From assembly GCA_947498155.1 (NCBI GenBank), contig CANMJD010000001.1, positions 1,116,001 to 1,180,000 on the forward strand: 64,000 nt of DNA, read 5' to 3'. The notes under the pieces were generated by a model, which was given only the letters and a program-made list of their open reading frames with translations, was not told the DNA's origin and searched no databases. The position numbers and the translations under genes were made by a program. This document shows positions 1-9,048 of the stretch, piece by piece (the first letter of the stretch is position 1; the number at the start of each line of letters is the position of its first letter). The stretch is from an uncultured Pseudoruegeria sp. Its GTDB lineage: Bacteria; Pseudomonadota; Alphaproteobacteria; Rhodobacterales; Rhodobacteraceae.

Positions 1-2
1 GT

Positions 3-2765
3 AAACTCCCGATCAAACCGCCGGCAGAGTTGATCTGTCCGGCGGAAGAAATTTTTGATCAGGCGGCGATACGCCAGCAACTTGAGACGCTGATTAAAAC
101 CGCCCCCAACGAGCGCGATATTCGCGCTTTGACGATATCCTGCCTATCGGAGGCACAGAAAACCGGACGGTCGCGGATTGCGGAATCTTTCCTGACCCAT
201 CCGTTCAAATCGCGGGCGGTCACGCGGTCTTATACCTATTTGACCGATTGTTTGGTCGCGATGGCATTTGAAGTGGCCAACGGGCACATCCACAAGCTGA
301 ACACCCCCACCAAGGGCGAGCGTTTGACGCTGCTGGCCGTTGGCGGCTATGGCCGCGCCGAAATGGCCCCGTTTTCTGACGTCGACCTACTATTTTTGAC
401 GCCCTACAAAATCACCCCCTGGGCCGAAAGCGTGATTGAATCCATGCTGTATATCCTGTGGGATTTGCGGCTTAAGGTCGGCCATGCCAGCCGCACGATC
501 AAGGATTGCCTGCGTTTGGGCAAGGAAGACTACACCATCCGCACTGCGCTTTTGGAAAACCGCTATCTTGTTGGCCACGCGCCCTTGGGGCGCGAGCTGA
601 ACAACGCGCTCAGCACGCAATTGTTCCAAGGCTCCGAAGTTGAATTCATCGAAGCAAAACTGGCCGAGCGCGACCAGCGGCACAAAAAGCAGGGGCTGCG
701 CTATGTGGTGGAGCCCAATGTCAAAGAGGGCAAGGGCGGCCTACGTGATCTGCAATCTATGTTCTGGATTGCCAAATACCTGCATGGGGTCAAGGACACC
801 AAAGAGCTGGTAAAGCTCAAAGTGTTCACCCCTGAAGAATACGCCTCATTCGAGCGCGCTGAGGCCTTTTTGTGGGCCGTGCGCTGCCATCTGCATCTGG
901 TGGCAAAACGGGCGACCGAACAGCTGACCTTTGATATGCAGGTCGAAGTTGCCGACCGGCTGGGCTATCGGGACCATACCGGACGCCGCGCGGTGGAACA
1001 TTTCATGCAGGACTATTTCCGTCATGCCACCCGCGTGGGCGAATTGACCCGCATTTTCCTGACGGCGCTGGAATCCGAGCAGATCAAGAAAGAACCACTG
1101 CTTGTCGGTTTTTTCCGCCGTCGCAAAAAGCTGCGCCATGGGTTTGTCATCACCGGTGGCCGGATCGGCTTTGCCAGCGAAGAAGAATTCCTGTCTGACA
1201 AACTGAATCTATTGCGCATTTTTGAAGAAGCCCTGCGCACAGGCTATCTTATCCATCCGGATGCGATGCGCGCGATTGTGGCCAATCTGGATTTGATCGA
1301 TGCGGATATGCGCCAGAACAAAGAAGCCGTGCGCATCTTTATGGATTTGCTGCTGAAACACGGCAACCCCGAGCGCAGCCTGCGCCGGATGAACGAGCTT
1401 GGTGTTTTATCGGCCTTTATTCCCGAATTCGAACCCATCGTCGCGATGATGCAGTTCAATATGTATCACAGCTATACCGTCGATGAGCACACCATCCAGT
1501 GCATCTCTAATCTGGCCCAGATCGAACGGGGCGAATTGATCGAGGCACTGCCCGTTGCCACCGGCATTCTGGAAGAAGGGGTGAACCGCAAGGTGCTCTA
1601 CGTTGCCTTGCTGCTGCATGACATCGGCAAAGGCCGGGACGAAGACCACTCAATCCTCGGCGCGCAGATTGCCCGTAAAGTCGCCCCGCGTCTGGGTCTG
1701 AAAAAAGCGGAATGCGAAAGTGTCGAATGGCTGGTGCGCAACCATTTGCTGATGTCGGATGTCGCGCAGAAACGCGATATTTCGGATCCGTCTACCATTC
1801 GCGCCTTTGCCAAACAGGTCAAATCCAAAGAATGGCTGGACCTGCTGACCGTGTTGACGGTCTGTGACATTCGCGGGGTTGGGCCGCATACGTGGAACAA
1901 CTGGAAAGCCACGCTGATCCGCAGTCTGCACAGTGAAACCGCCGCCGCCCTGAAAGACGGGCTGGGAGATCTGAACCGCGGCAAACGCGAGCAGGACGCC
2001 AAACGGGCGCTGCGCGAGGCCTTGCCCGATTGGCCCGCCAAAGAGGTGCGTGCCGAGATCAAACGCCATTACGGTCCCTATTGGCAGGGACTGAGCACCG
2101 ACGATCATGTCACCATTGCGCGCCTGTTGCGCAATTTGTCCGACGATGAAATCGGTGTCGATCTGCTGCCTGACATTGAACATGACGCCACACGGGTCTG
2201 TTTTGCCATGGTCGATCACCCCGGCATCTTTACCCGCATCGCGGGGGCACTGGCACTGGTCGGGGCCAATGTGGTGGATGCCCGCACCTATACCTCTGGC
2301 GATGGCTATATCACCCCGGTATTCTGGATTCAGGACGCCGAGCACCACCCCTATGAAATCAGCCGCCTGCCGCGCCTGCGCCAGATGATCGAGCGCATTT
2401 TGAAGGGTGAAGTCATTGCCGGTCAGGCCTTGGCCAGCCGCGATAAAATCAAGAAGCGCGAAAGCGAATTCCGCATTCCGACGCGGATCATTTTTGATAA
2501 CGAAGGCTCTGATATCTACACGATTATCGAAGTTGATACGCGCGACCGCCCCGGTTTGCTCTTTGATCTGGCACGTACTTTTGCCAATGCCAACATGAGC
2601 ATCGCCACAGCCCAGATCGCCACCTACGGCATTCAGGCGGTGGATACCTTCTACGTCAAAGATATGTTCGGGCTAAAGCTCTATGCCGAGAGCAAACAGG
2701 CCAGTCTGGCGGCAAAACTGCGCACCGCCATCGAACAAGGCGCAGAACGCGCGGCGGACGCATGA
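3..2765 (+). CDS. glnD: Bifunctional uridylyltransferase/uridylyl-removing enzyme GlnD (5' end outside window)
   Basis: GlnD senses glutamine and uridylylates or de-uridylylates PII proteins (GlnB/GlnK), setting nitrogen control. From the TTG at position 30 the protein would be 911 residues, but the frame is open back to base 3 (KLPIKPPAELICPAEE), so the true start lies upstream and the gene is cut by the window edge. Domains in order (numbered from the TTG): nucleotidyltransferase core with GGYGRAE at about 105 followed by SDVDLL; HD phosphohydrolase with HDIGKGRDEDH near 530; two C-terminal ACT domains (starting near VCFAMVDHPGIF and TIIEVDTRDRPG). Length and domain order are normal for the family. 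Its stop overlaps the murJ start by 4 bases (ATGA), implying co-transcription. Confidence 0.96.
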   Translation, partial: KLPIKPPAELICPAEEIFDQAAIRQQLETLIKTAPNERDIRALTISCLSEAQKTGRSRIAESFLTHPFKSRAVTRSYTYLTDCLVAMAFEVANGHIHKLNTPTKGERLTLLAVGGYGRAEMAPFSDVDLLFLTPYKITPWAESVIESMLYILWDLRLKVGHASRTIKDCLRLGKEDYTIRTALLENRYLVGHAPLGRELNNALSTQLFQGSEVEFIEAKLAERDQRHKKQGLRYVVEPNVKEGKGGLRDLQSMFWIAKYLHGVKDTKELVKLKVFTPEEYASFERAEAFLWAVRCHLHLVAKRATEQLTFDMQVEVADRLGYRDHTGRRAVEHFMQDYFRHATRVGELTRIFLTALESEQIKKEPLLVGFFRRRKKLRHGFVITGGRIGFASEEEFLSDKLNLLRIFEEALRTGYLIHPDAMRAIVANLDLIDADMRQNKEAVRIFMDLLLKHGNPERSLRRMNELGVLSAFIPEFEPIVAMMQFNMYHSYTVDEHTIQCISNLAQIERGELIEALPVATGILEEGVNRKVLYVALLLHDIGKGRDEDHSILGAQIARKVAPRLGLKKAECESVEWLVRNHLLMSDVAQKRDISDPSTIRAFAKQVKSKEWLDLLTVLTVCDIRGVGPHTWNNWKATLIRSLHSETAAALKDGLGDLNRGKREQDAKRALREALPDWPAKEVRAEIKRHYGPYWQGLSTDDHVTIARLLRNLSDDEIGVDLLPDIEHDATRVCFAMVDHPGIFTRIAGALALVGANVVDARTYTSGDGYITPVFWIQDAEHHPYEISRLPRLRQMIERILKGEVIAGQALASRDKIKKRESEFRIPTRIIFDNEGSDIYTIIEVDTRDRPGLLFDLARTFANANMSIATAQIATYGIQAVDTFYVKDMFGLKLYAESKQASLAAKLRTAIEQGAERAADA

Positions 2766-4303
2766 AACCTATCCGGCTCATGTCGGGCTTTCTGACCGTT
2801 GGAGTCTGGACGCTGCTGAGCCGCATTTTGGGGTTTGCGCGAGACATTCTGATTGCCGGTGCCTTGGGCGCTGGCCCAGTTGCCGAAGCCTTTTTGGTGG
2901 CGTTTTCCCTGCCCAATATGTTTCGCCGCTTTTTTGCCGAGGGCGCGTTTAACATGGCCTTTGTGCCGATGTTCTCTAAGAAACTGGAGGGCGGAGAGGA
3001 TGCCGCGGGTTTCGCCCGCGAAGCCTTTACTGGTCTTGCCAGTGTCGTCATCCTGTTTACGCTGGTGGCGCAGCTTTTCATGCCGTGGTTGGTACTGGCA
3101 ATGGCCAGCGGTTTTCTGGCCGACGAACGTTACGATCTGGCGGTGCATTTCGGGCGCATCGCCTTTCCCTATATTTTGTTTATCTCACTGGCTGCGCTGC
3201 TATCTGGCGTGCTGAATGCAACGGGGCGTTTTGTGGCCGCCGCCGCCGCGCCGGTCCTTTTGAATATCCTGTTTATTGCCGCCATGGGCTTGGCCCATGT
3301 TTGGGGCTGGCCCGTCGGTGATACTTTGGCCTGGACCGTACCGCTTGCGGGTATAGCGCAACTGGCGCTGGTCTGGTGGGCCGCGGGCAAGGCCGGCTTC
3401 CCGATTCGCCTGCAGCGCCCGCGCCTGACCCCCGACATGATCAAACTCGCCAAAATCGCCGCCCCTGCCGCGCTTGCGGGCGGGGTGGTGCAGGTCAACC
3501 TGCTGGTTGGGCGGCAGGTTGCCAGTTTCTTTGACGGGGCGATTGCCTGGCTGAATTATGCAGACCGTCTGTATCAACTGCCCTTGGGCGTGGTGGGCAT
3601 CGCCATTGGCGTTGTGCTGCTGCCCGATCTGTCGCGCCGCTTGCGGGCCGGAGATCATGCGGGCGGCCAATCCGCGCTCAGCCGTGCGGCAGAGATTTCG
3701 ATGGCGCTGACCCTTCCCTGTGCGGTGGCACTGATTGTGATCCCCTTCGAGCTGGTCTCTGTGATGTTTCAGCGTGGGAATTTCACGACGGCAGATTCCG
3801 CTGCCACCGCCACGGCTTTGGCGATCTATGGCATCGGCCTGCCCGCCTTTGTGCTGCAAAAAGTGCTGCAGCCGCTGTATTTCGCCCGCGAAGACACCAA
3901 GACCCCTTTCCGCTTTGCCCTTGTCACCATGGTGATCAATATCGTGCTGGCAGTCGGGCTTGCCTTTACACTGGGCTATCTGGCTGCCGCGATTGCAACC
4001 TCTGTGGCCAGTTGGGCAATGGTTTGGCTGTTATGGCGCGGGGCGCGTCGCATGGGTAGCGAGGCGCAGTTTGATGCGCGGTTCTACAGTCGGATTTGGC
4101 GGATTGCCCTGACCTCTGTGATCATGGGCGCTTGGCTGATGCTCTGTGCGTATTGGCTGCAAGATATGCTGATGGCCGCAGGTCAACGCTATGCCGGACT
4201 GGCGCTGTTGATCGGCTCTGGGATCATCGTTTACTTTGCTGTCGGGCAAATGCTTGGTGCGGTGCGCCTGTCGGAATTCAAATCGGCGGTGAAGCGGGGG
4301 TAA
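2762..4303 (+). CDS. murJ: Lipid II flippase MurJ (MviN family)
   Basis: Inner-membrane flippase of the MOP superfamily that moves lipid-linked peptidoglycan precursor (lipid II) to the periplasmic face. The 513-residue protein is almost entirely hydrophobic, with about 14 predicted membrane segments. The N-terminus has the MviN signature around SRILGFARDILIAGALG, then AEAFLVAFSLPNMFRRFFAEGAF. Length is typical. It starts inside the glnD stop codon (ATGA overlap), a glnD-murJ pairing I know from related alphaproteobacteria. It converges with the rhomboid gene, 18 bases separating the two stop codons; only a weak GC hairpin is visible between them. Confidence 0.96.
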   Translation: MKPIRLMSGFLTVGVWTLLSRILGFARDILIAGALGAGPVAEAFLVAFSLPNMFRRFFAEGAFNMAFVPMFSKKLEGGEDAAGFAREAFTGLASVVILFTLVAQLFMPWLVLAMASGFLADERYDLAVHFGRIAFPYILFISLAALLSGVLNATGRFVAAAAAPVLLNILFIAAMGLAHVWGWPVGDTLAWTVPLAGIAQLALVWWAAGKAGFPIRLQRPRLTPDMIKLAKIAAPAALAGGVVQVNLLVGRQVASFFDGAIAWLNYADRLYQLPLGVVGIAIGVVLLPDLSRRLRAGDHAGGQSALSRAAEISMALTLPCAVALIVIPFELVSVMFQRGNFTTADSAATATALAIYGIGLPAFVLQKVLQPLYFAREDTKTPFRFALVTMVINIVLAVGLAFTLGYLAAAIATSVASWAMVWLLWRGARRMGSEAQFDARFYSRIWRIALTSVIMGAWLMLCAYWLQDMLMAAGQRYAGLALLIGSGIIVYFAVGQMLGAVRLSEFKSAVKRG

Positions 4304-4321
4304 GCCCGCCTCGCGCTGTAA

Positions 4322-5008
4322 TCAGCGTCGCCGAACCAGATCCAGCACCCGCTGCCACCCGCCGGGCACCAGCAGGAAGGATAAGACAAAACCGGTCAGA
4401 AAACCGGCAAAATCAGCCACCCAATCCCGCGCCCCACCAAACAGGATGCCAAAAACAAGCTGGATCGCCAGCAGCATCGCAATCAACGAAAAGGCGCTGT
4501 ATTTATTGGCCCCTTGCGCGGCAAGATTGACCCACATCAGAAAGGTGAACGAACCGATCAGCCCGTAAACCGCCGGATAGCCCCCAATCAGCGGCGCACT
4601 TTCGTTGAGCAGCAGCCCATAGGCCAAGGCCCCCATGGCCGAAGAGCCGAAGAAGATCAGCAAAACCGCCCACCACGAAAAAACTTCGCCGGCCATTTTG
4701 CCAAGAGCCAGCAGAAAGACCACAACAAAAACCATATGCGTAAAGCTGGTATGGAACAGCGGATAGCTGATAAAACGGATCATTTGATCGCCCGGATACA
4801 CCCCGTTTGCCAGCATCCAGTTAAAAACATCACCGGAAAAGGAAAACCGCTGGATCATATCCAGCCGCCAGCCCACCGCATCCGGCCCGCCAATCACACC
4901 GCGCCCGCCCAGTGTCAGCACGACCTCTATGCCAAACAGCAGCAAAGCCAACCCGACCACCACCGGCGGCAAGGGATTGATCGGGGATTCATCTTGGGGG
5001 TTGTTCAT
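4322..5008 (-). CDS. Rhomboid-family membrane protein, probably catalytically inactive
   Basis: 228-residue multi-spanning protein with the rhomboid fold: [20 protein letters not shown] resembles the TM2 HxxxH region, and [11 protein letters not shown] occupies the place of the GASGAIFGLLG active-site helix. Aligned by eye, the catalytic serine of GxSG is replaced (GGYP), and the TM6 histidine position reads ADFAGFLTG with no His. It may therefore be a pseudoprotease, or a family variant with a different chemistry. The start at 5008 (MNNPQDES) was preferred because the longer frame to 5131 would run into trpS, with which it is divergent. The next gene on the same strand lies far away, so it is probably monocistronic. 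Confidence 0.8.
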   Translation of the reverse strand: MNNPQDESPINPLPPVVVGLALLLFGIEVVLTLGGRGVIGGPDAVGWRLDMIQRFSFSGDVFNWMLANGVYPGDQMIRFISYPLFHTSFTHMVFVVVFLLALGKMAGEVFSWWAVLLIFFGSSAMGALAYGLLLNESAPLIGGYPAVYGLIGSFTFLMWVNLAAQGANKYSAFSLIAMLLAIQLVFGILFGGARDWVADFAGFLTGFVLSFLLVPGGWQRVLDLVRRR

Positions 5009-5090
5009 GCCTTTTGGCTCCAGTTGGTTGACGGCCTTTGGATGCATGGGTAAGCCAGCAGCGAACATAAATCCAGACGGAGTAGGCATC

Positions 5091-6110
5091 ATGACGGAGG
5101 TGGTCCACACACCGCGCGTCTTTTCAGGCATCCAGCCCTCGGGCGATTTGCATCTTGGAAATTATCTTGGCGCGCTAAAGCGGTTTGCAGAGGCGCAAGA
5201 TCAGGGCATTGAAACGCTCTATTGCATGGTCGATTTGCATGCGATCACCGTCTGGCAAAACCCCGCAGACCTGAAACGTGCCACGCGCGAGCTGGCCGCT
5301 GGTTTCATTGCCTCCGGCATCGATCCGGAAAAATCCATGCTGTTTAATCAAAGTCAGGTGCCCGAACATGCACAGCTGGCGTGGATCTTTAACTGCGTGG
5401 CCCGTATGGGCTGGTTGAACCGGATGACCCAATTCAAAGATAAGGCCGGTAAGAACCGCGAAAACGCTTCGGTTGGGCTGTTTGCTTATCCCAATCTGAT
5501 GGCCGCCGATATCTTGATCTACCACGCTACGCATGTGCCCGTGGGCGAGGATCAAAAACAACATATCGAATTGACCCGCGACATCGCCACCAAGTTCAAC
5601 CATGATTATGGCGTTGATTTCTTTCCGATCACCGAACCGGTCATTGAAGGCGCGGCAACGCGTGTGATGTCCCTGCGCGATGGCAGCAAGAAAATGTCGA
5701 AATCCGATCCGTCCGACATGAGCCGGATCACTATGACTGATGATGCCGACGCCATTGCCAAGAAAATCCGCAAAGCCAAAACCGATCCGGAGGCCCTGCC
5801 CAGCGAGGTCGAGGGCTTGAAGGAGCGTGCTGAAGCGCGCAATCTGGTCAACATCTATGCGGCGCTGTCGGATAACACCGTGGATCAGGTGCTGTCGGAT
5901 GTGGGCGGCAAACAGTTCTCAGAGTTTAAGCCGATGCTGGTGGAGCTTGCCGTCGATAAGCTCGCGCCGATCTCGACCGAGATGGGCCGTTTGATGCAGG
6001 ACCCTGCAGAGATCGACCGGATTTTGGCCAAGGGCGCGCAAAAAGCCCGCGCCATCGCGGCCCCGATCCTTGATCAGACCTACGAGATTGTCGGCATGGT
6101 CCGGGGGTAA
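5091..6110 (+). CDS. trpS: Tryptophanyl-tRNA synthetase
   Basis: Charges tRNA-Trp with tryptophan in the cytoplasm. Class I synthetase of 339 residues, the usual length for bacterial TrpRS. The HIGH-type motif appears as [12 protein letters not shown] at residues 16-27 and the KMSKS loop as [10 protein letters not shown] near residue 200. The start at 5091 ([18 protein letters not shown]) follows a GACGGAG ribosome-binding site at 5076-5082; the open frame continues upstream to 4929, but that part lies opposite the rhomboid gene and does not resemble TrpRS. Followed by a strong hairpin shared with the convergent GNAT gene. Confidence 0.97.
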   Translation: MTEVVHTPRVFSGIQPSGDLHLGNYLGALKRFAEAQDQGIETLYCMVDLHAITVWQNPADLKRATRELAAGFIASGIDPEKSMLFNQSQVPEHAQLAWIFNCVARMGWLNRMTQFKDKAGKNRENASVGLFAYPNLMAADILIYHATHVPVGEDQKQHIELTRDIATKFNHDYGVDFFPITEPVIEGAATRVMSLRDGSKKMSKSDPSDMSRITMTDDADAIAKKIRKAKTDPEALPSEVEGLKERAEARNLVNIYAALSDNTVDQVLSDVGGKQFSEFKPMLVELAVDKLAPISTEMGRLMQDPAEIDRILAKGAQKARAIAAPILDQTYEIVGMVRG

Positions 6111-6119
6111 GCACCGATC

Positions 6120-6148
6120 AAAAGACGGCCCGCCTGCGTGGCGGGCCG
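6120..6148 (-). terminator. Intrinsic terminator of the GNAT gene (shared hairpin with trpS)
   Basis: Perfect 9-bp stem CGGCCCGCC / GGCGGGCCG with a 5-base loop at 6126-6148. On the minus strand it is followed by GTCTTTT. It lies between the convergent trpS and GNAT genes, so it probably serves both, with the T-run favouring the minus-strand transcript. Confidence 0.75.
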
Positions 6149-6151
6149 ATC

Positions 6152-6646
6152 TTAGGATAGCGCCATCGCCAGCTTAACGCCGCTTCGGGGCACCTGCGTA
6201 AATCCCATTTTCAGATAAGCTGTACGCGCGCGCCAATTGCTGGCCGTCGTCCCGATGGTCAGCACCTCGGCCCCTTGGGATAGGGCCGCATCCCGTAGCG
6301 CATCCATCAGTTTGCGGCCAACGGCCTGCCCCCGCGCCACAGGGGCGACATAAAGATGATGCACATCCGCAATGCGACGGCAAAACTGTAACTGTCCCGC
6401 CAGGGTCAGAGCCCCATACCCCAAGAGGCCCCCGTCGCGTTCTGCAACGTAGATTTGCGCCCAGCGCGCCGAACCAAAGCCCGCATCCAGCACCTGCGCG
6501 GCTGTGACCTTTGACACATCCTTATTGAACGCCGCCAAGGCCCGCACCATGCGCGCAATCTCTGCGGCGTCACCTTCGCACGCTGGCCTGACCCGCAATT
6601 TCGCAATAGCTTTGTTGCGAGGCTGTTTTTGCTCTAAATCCTTCAT
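6152..6646 (-). CDS. GNAT family N-acetyltransferase
   Basis: A 164-residue single-domain acetyltransferase using acetyl-CoA; substrate unknown. The acetyl-CoA binding motif is seen as HLYVAPVARGQAVGRKLMDAL, and the C-terminal part (NWRARTAYLKMGF) matches GNAT motif B. The start at 6646 (MKDLEQKQ) follows AAAGGG; the frame also allows an ATG at 6682, but that one sits inside the T-run of an upstream terminator hairpin (6684-6709), making it unlikely. The strong terminator directly upstream suggests either that transcription starts after it or that the gene is attenuated. Convergent with trpS. Confidence 0.8.
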   Translation of the reverse strand: MKDLEQKQPRNKAIAKLRVRPACEGDAAEIARMVRALAAFNKDVSKVTAAQVLDAGFGSARWAQIYVAERDGGLLGYGALTLAGQLQFCRRIADVHHLYVAPVARGQAVGRKLMDALRDAALSQGAEVLTIGTTASNWRARTAYLKMGFTQVPRSGVKLAMALS

Positions 6647-6683
6647 GGGGAACCCTTTGTGCCCTGCCACACAAGCACCCATG

Positions 6684-6709
6684 AAAAAACCGCCTGTGCG
6701 GCGGTTTCA
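6684..6709 (-). terminator. Orphan intrinsic terminator upstream of the GNAT gene
   Basis: Perfect 8-bp inverted repeat AAACCGCC / GGCGGTTT at 6687-6707 with a 5-base loop, followed on the minus strand by a run of six T. No annotated gene ends here, so it terminates either a short unannotated transcript from 6.7-6.83 kb or a leader of the GNAT gene. Confidence 0.7.
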
Positions 6710-6735
6710 AGATGACATAACTCTGTAAACCGCGC

Positions 6736-6789
6736 CTATATGAGGTCGGTAAAAAAATACACAGAAGCTATGGTCAGATCGTGTTTCAT
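6736..6789 (-). CDS. Possible 17-residue leader or small-RNA-borne peptide
   Basis: A 17-codon frame, MKHDLTIASVYFFTDLI, ends about 27 bases before the orphan terminator at 6684-6709. A -35-like TTGACG lies at 6820-6825 (minus strand); the matching -10 is poor, so a transcript might begin near the ATG. I do not recognise the peptide. It may be a leader peptide, a small protein, or simply part of a non-coding RNA. Support is positional only. Confidence 0.25.
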   Translation of the reverse strand: MKHDLTIASVYFFTDLI

Positions 6790-6921
6790 GGCGCCGTTGT
6801 GACCGATCACAGGGGACGCCGTCAAGCCTTATCCGATTTTGCATAAAATCCATTGTGAGCGGCGGGCGAATGGGCTATTGCCCCGCCTCCGTGTTTTTTG
6901 CCCTGCCAAGAGGATTCCACC

Positions 6922-8178
6922 ATGACCGCCCAAACCCTTGGTATCGACTTTGGCACCTCTAATTCGGCGGCGGGGCTGAACCTGAACGGCAAACCCTATC
7001 TGATCGAGATCGAGGCCGGCGCGCAAACCCTACCTACGGCGGTGTTCTTCGACTTTGAAAGCCGCGAGACGCGGTTTGGCACCGCCGCCAATAGCGCACT
7101 GATCAACGGGCTGGACGGGCGCTACATGCGGGCGCTGAAATCGGTGCTGGGCACGCCGCTGATGCATGAGCCGCGGCGGATGCTGAATGAAACCCTGACT
7201 TTTGTGGACATCATCAGCCGGTTTCTGAAAACCCTGAAAACCCGCGCCGAAGCCGTCACCCATCAGGAATTCACCCGCGCGCTATCGGGGCGGCCGGTGC
7301 ATTTCCATTCGGCTGATCCGGCCAAGGACGCCCAAGCACTGACCGATCTGACCCAATGCTACCACGCCGCCGGATTTAGCGACGTGGCCTTTATGTATGA
7401 ACCCGAAGCCGCTGCCCACGCCAGTCCGGCGCCGGGTGCCTACCCTTCAGTCGGCTTGATTGTCGATATTGGCGGCGGGACCTCGGATTTTACTCTCTTT
7501 CGCAATCAAGCCCCCGATTCGGCCCCCGAAATTCTGGCCAGCCACGGCGTGCGCATCGGCGGTACCAATTTTGACAAGCTGATCAGTGTTGATCACGTCA
7601 TGCCCCTACTGGGGCGCGGCAGCACCCTACGCCGCGAGATGGGCAACGGATTGCTCCCTGCCCCGAACGCGCTTTATCAGGAGCTGGCGACATGGGAGAA
7701 AATCCCGTTTCTCTATACCGCAGACACCCGGCGCAAGGTCAAAGACATGCTCCGTCTGGCGATGGACCCGATCCTGTTTGAACGGTTGATGACCGTGCTG
7801 GAGCTGGAACTTGGTCATGAAATGGCTTTTGCGGTGGAGCGCGGCAAAATCCGAATCAATTCTGCCGATGTCGAAAACGCCGCGATTGATTTGCGCTTTG
7901 TAGAAAAGGCGCTCAGGGCCGAAATCACCGAGGACGCCATTACAGAAACCCTCGCCCCGCTCAGCACCGGGATTGGCGAGGCAGCAACCGAAACCCTGCG
8001 TTTAGCGGGTCTAACCGCCGGTGATGTTGACCGGATGGTTTTTGTCGGGGGATCGAGCTTGATGAACACCGTGCGCCATACCCTGACGCAACAATTTCCC
8101 CATGCGCAGATTCAGGATGGCAACGCCTTTACCGCCATCGCCGACGGTTTGGCGCTGGCCGCGAAGGATGCGTTTTAA
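6922..8178 (+). CDS. Hsp70-like ATPase of the YegD type
   Basis: A 418-residue protein with the actin/Hsp70 ATPase fold but no substrate-binding domain, as in E. coli YegD. Phosphate-1 motif GIDFGTSNSAAG lies at the N-terminus, phosphate-2 as IVDIGGGTSDFTLF near residue 180, and the adenosine motif as VFVGGSSLMNTVR near residue 375. The family is presumed to be chaperone-like; its client is unknown. The start at 6922 is preceded by an AGAGGA ribosome-binding site; the frame extends to 6898 but without one. A strong terminator follows, so the gene appears monocistronic. Confidence 0.88.
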   Translation: MTAQTLGIDFGTSNSAAGLNLNGKPYLIEIEAGAQTLPTAVFFDFESRETRFGTAANSALINGLDGRYMRALKSVLGTPLMHEPRRMLNETLTFVDIISRFLKTLKTRAEAVTHQEFTRALSGRPVHFHSADPAKDAQALTDLTQCYHAAGFSDVAFMYEPEAAAHASPAPGAYPSVGLIVDIGGGTSDFTLFRNQAPDSAPEILASHGVRIGGTNFDKLISVDHVMPLLGRGSTLRREMGNGLLPAPNALYQELATWEKIPFLYTADTRRKVKDMLRLAMDPILFERLMTVLELELGHEMAFAVERGKIRINSADVENAAIDLRFVEKALRAEITEDAITETLAPLSTGIGEAATETLRLAGLTAGDVDRMVFVGGSSLMNTVRHTLTQQFPHAQIQDGNAFTAIADGLALAAKDAF

Positions 8179-8190
8179 CCGCAGAAACGC

Positions 8191-8223
8191 AAAACGCTGC
8201 ACAGATCACTGCGCAGCGTTTTT
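8191..8223 (+). terminator. Intrinsic terminator after the yegD-like gene
   Basis: Stem AAACGCTGC / GCAGCGTTT with a 12-base loop, ending in a T-run; the complementary A-run means it can also stop the convergent L,D-transpeptidase transcript. Confidence 0.85.
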
Positions 8224-8248
8224 GACATAGCAGGCCAGCAGCCAATGT

Positions 8249-8848
8249 TTAGATCAGGCGGACCTGTGTGCCGACCTGTGCCAATTCAAACAATTCCGCG
8301 ATCTGGCTGTTATACAGGCCGATGCAACCGCTTGAGGATTTGCGGCCAATCTTGCGTGTGTCATGGGTGCCATGAATACGGTAATAGGGCCAGCTTAAGT
8401 ACAGCGCATGGGAGCCAAGCGGATTATCCGGTCCCGGTTCAACCACCGCCGGCAGACCCGGTGTGCGCTTGAGCATCGACGGAGTCGGACGCCAGCTGGG
8501 ACCCACGACTTTTTGGGTCACACTGGTATAGCCAAGGCGGGTGAGCTCTTCGGTCAGGGGCACCGAGGAAGGGTAAAGCTTGTAGATGCTTTGATCCGCA
8601 GACCAATAATGCACCGCACGAGATTTGGTATCACAGAGGATGGCACCATTATTCAGATTGTCGAAATGGTCTTGCCATTGCTGCGAATGGAAACTTGAAA
8701 TATTGCGCCGGACTTTGGGCTGATACACCTGACCCGGTACGGGGCCTTCGGTGGATTGCGCTGACAAAATTGTGGGCGCGGCCAAAGCAGCGGCAGAGGC
8801 GGAGGCCAGCGTCAGAAACCGGCGGCGCTTAAAGATATCTTGGGCCAT
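8249..8848 (-). CDS. L,D-transpeptidase (YkuD domain), exported
   Basis: Exported enzyme of the YkuD family, which forms 3-3 cross-links in peptidoglycan or attaches proteins to it. The 199-residue protein starts with a twin-arginine-like signal (KRRRFLTLASASAAALAAP). The catalytic signature is intact: His in RIHGTHD (about residue 159) and Cys in SSSGCIGLYN (about 175). The start at 8848 (MAQDIFKRRR) is preferred over a GTG four codons upstream; neither has a strong ribosome-binding site. It is convergent with the Hsp70-like gene. Confidence 0.88.
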   Translation of the reverse strand: MAQDIFKRRRFLTLASASAAALAAPTILSAQSTEGPVPGQVYQPKVRRNISSFHSQQWQDHFDNLNNGAILCDTKSRAVHYWSADQSIYKLYPSSVPLTEELTRLGYTSVTQKVVGPSWRPTPSMLKRTPGLPAVVEPGPDNPLGSHALYLSWPYYRIHGTHDTRKIGRKSSSGCIGLYNSQIAELFELAQVGTQVRLI

Positions 8849-9048
8849 GAGCAGACTCACTTTGTGTTAGGCGACACCGAGTTTTAACAGGTCTTGGGGC
8901 GACATCCAATAAACAGAATTGTGAAAAGGCAACAGCCCGCCCATTCCCGCCGGCCCTGCGCCTGTGCACAGGGGGTCCTTTATTTGCAGCCTTTGAGCCC
9001 TCTCGACGGATTATTATAGTCAAGGCACCGCTGAATAAGGACATTGCC

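Noticed and set aside
30-32. TTG as the start of glnD
   Set aside because: The frame is open upstream and the translated residues before it fit the GlnD N-terminus, so the gene is cut by the window edge.
5009-5131. Extended N-terminus of the rhomboid-family protein
   Set aside because: It would overlap the divergent trpS start and its ribosome-binding site and adds no family-like sequence.
6798-6811. TGTGACCGATCACA as another member of the TGTGATCACA operon set
   Set aside because: The half-sites are separated by four extra bases, so the geometry differs; kept only as an unexplained palindrome.
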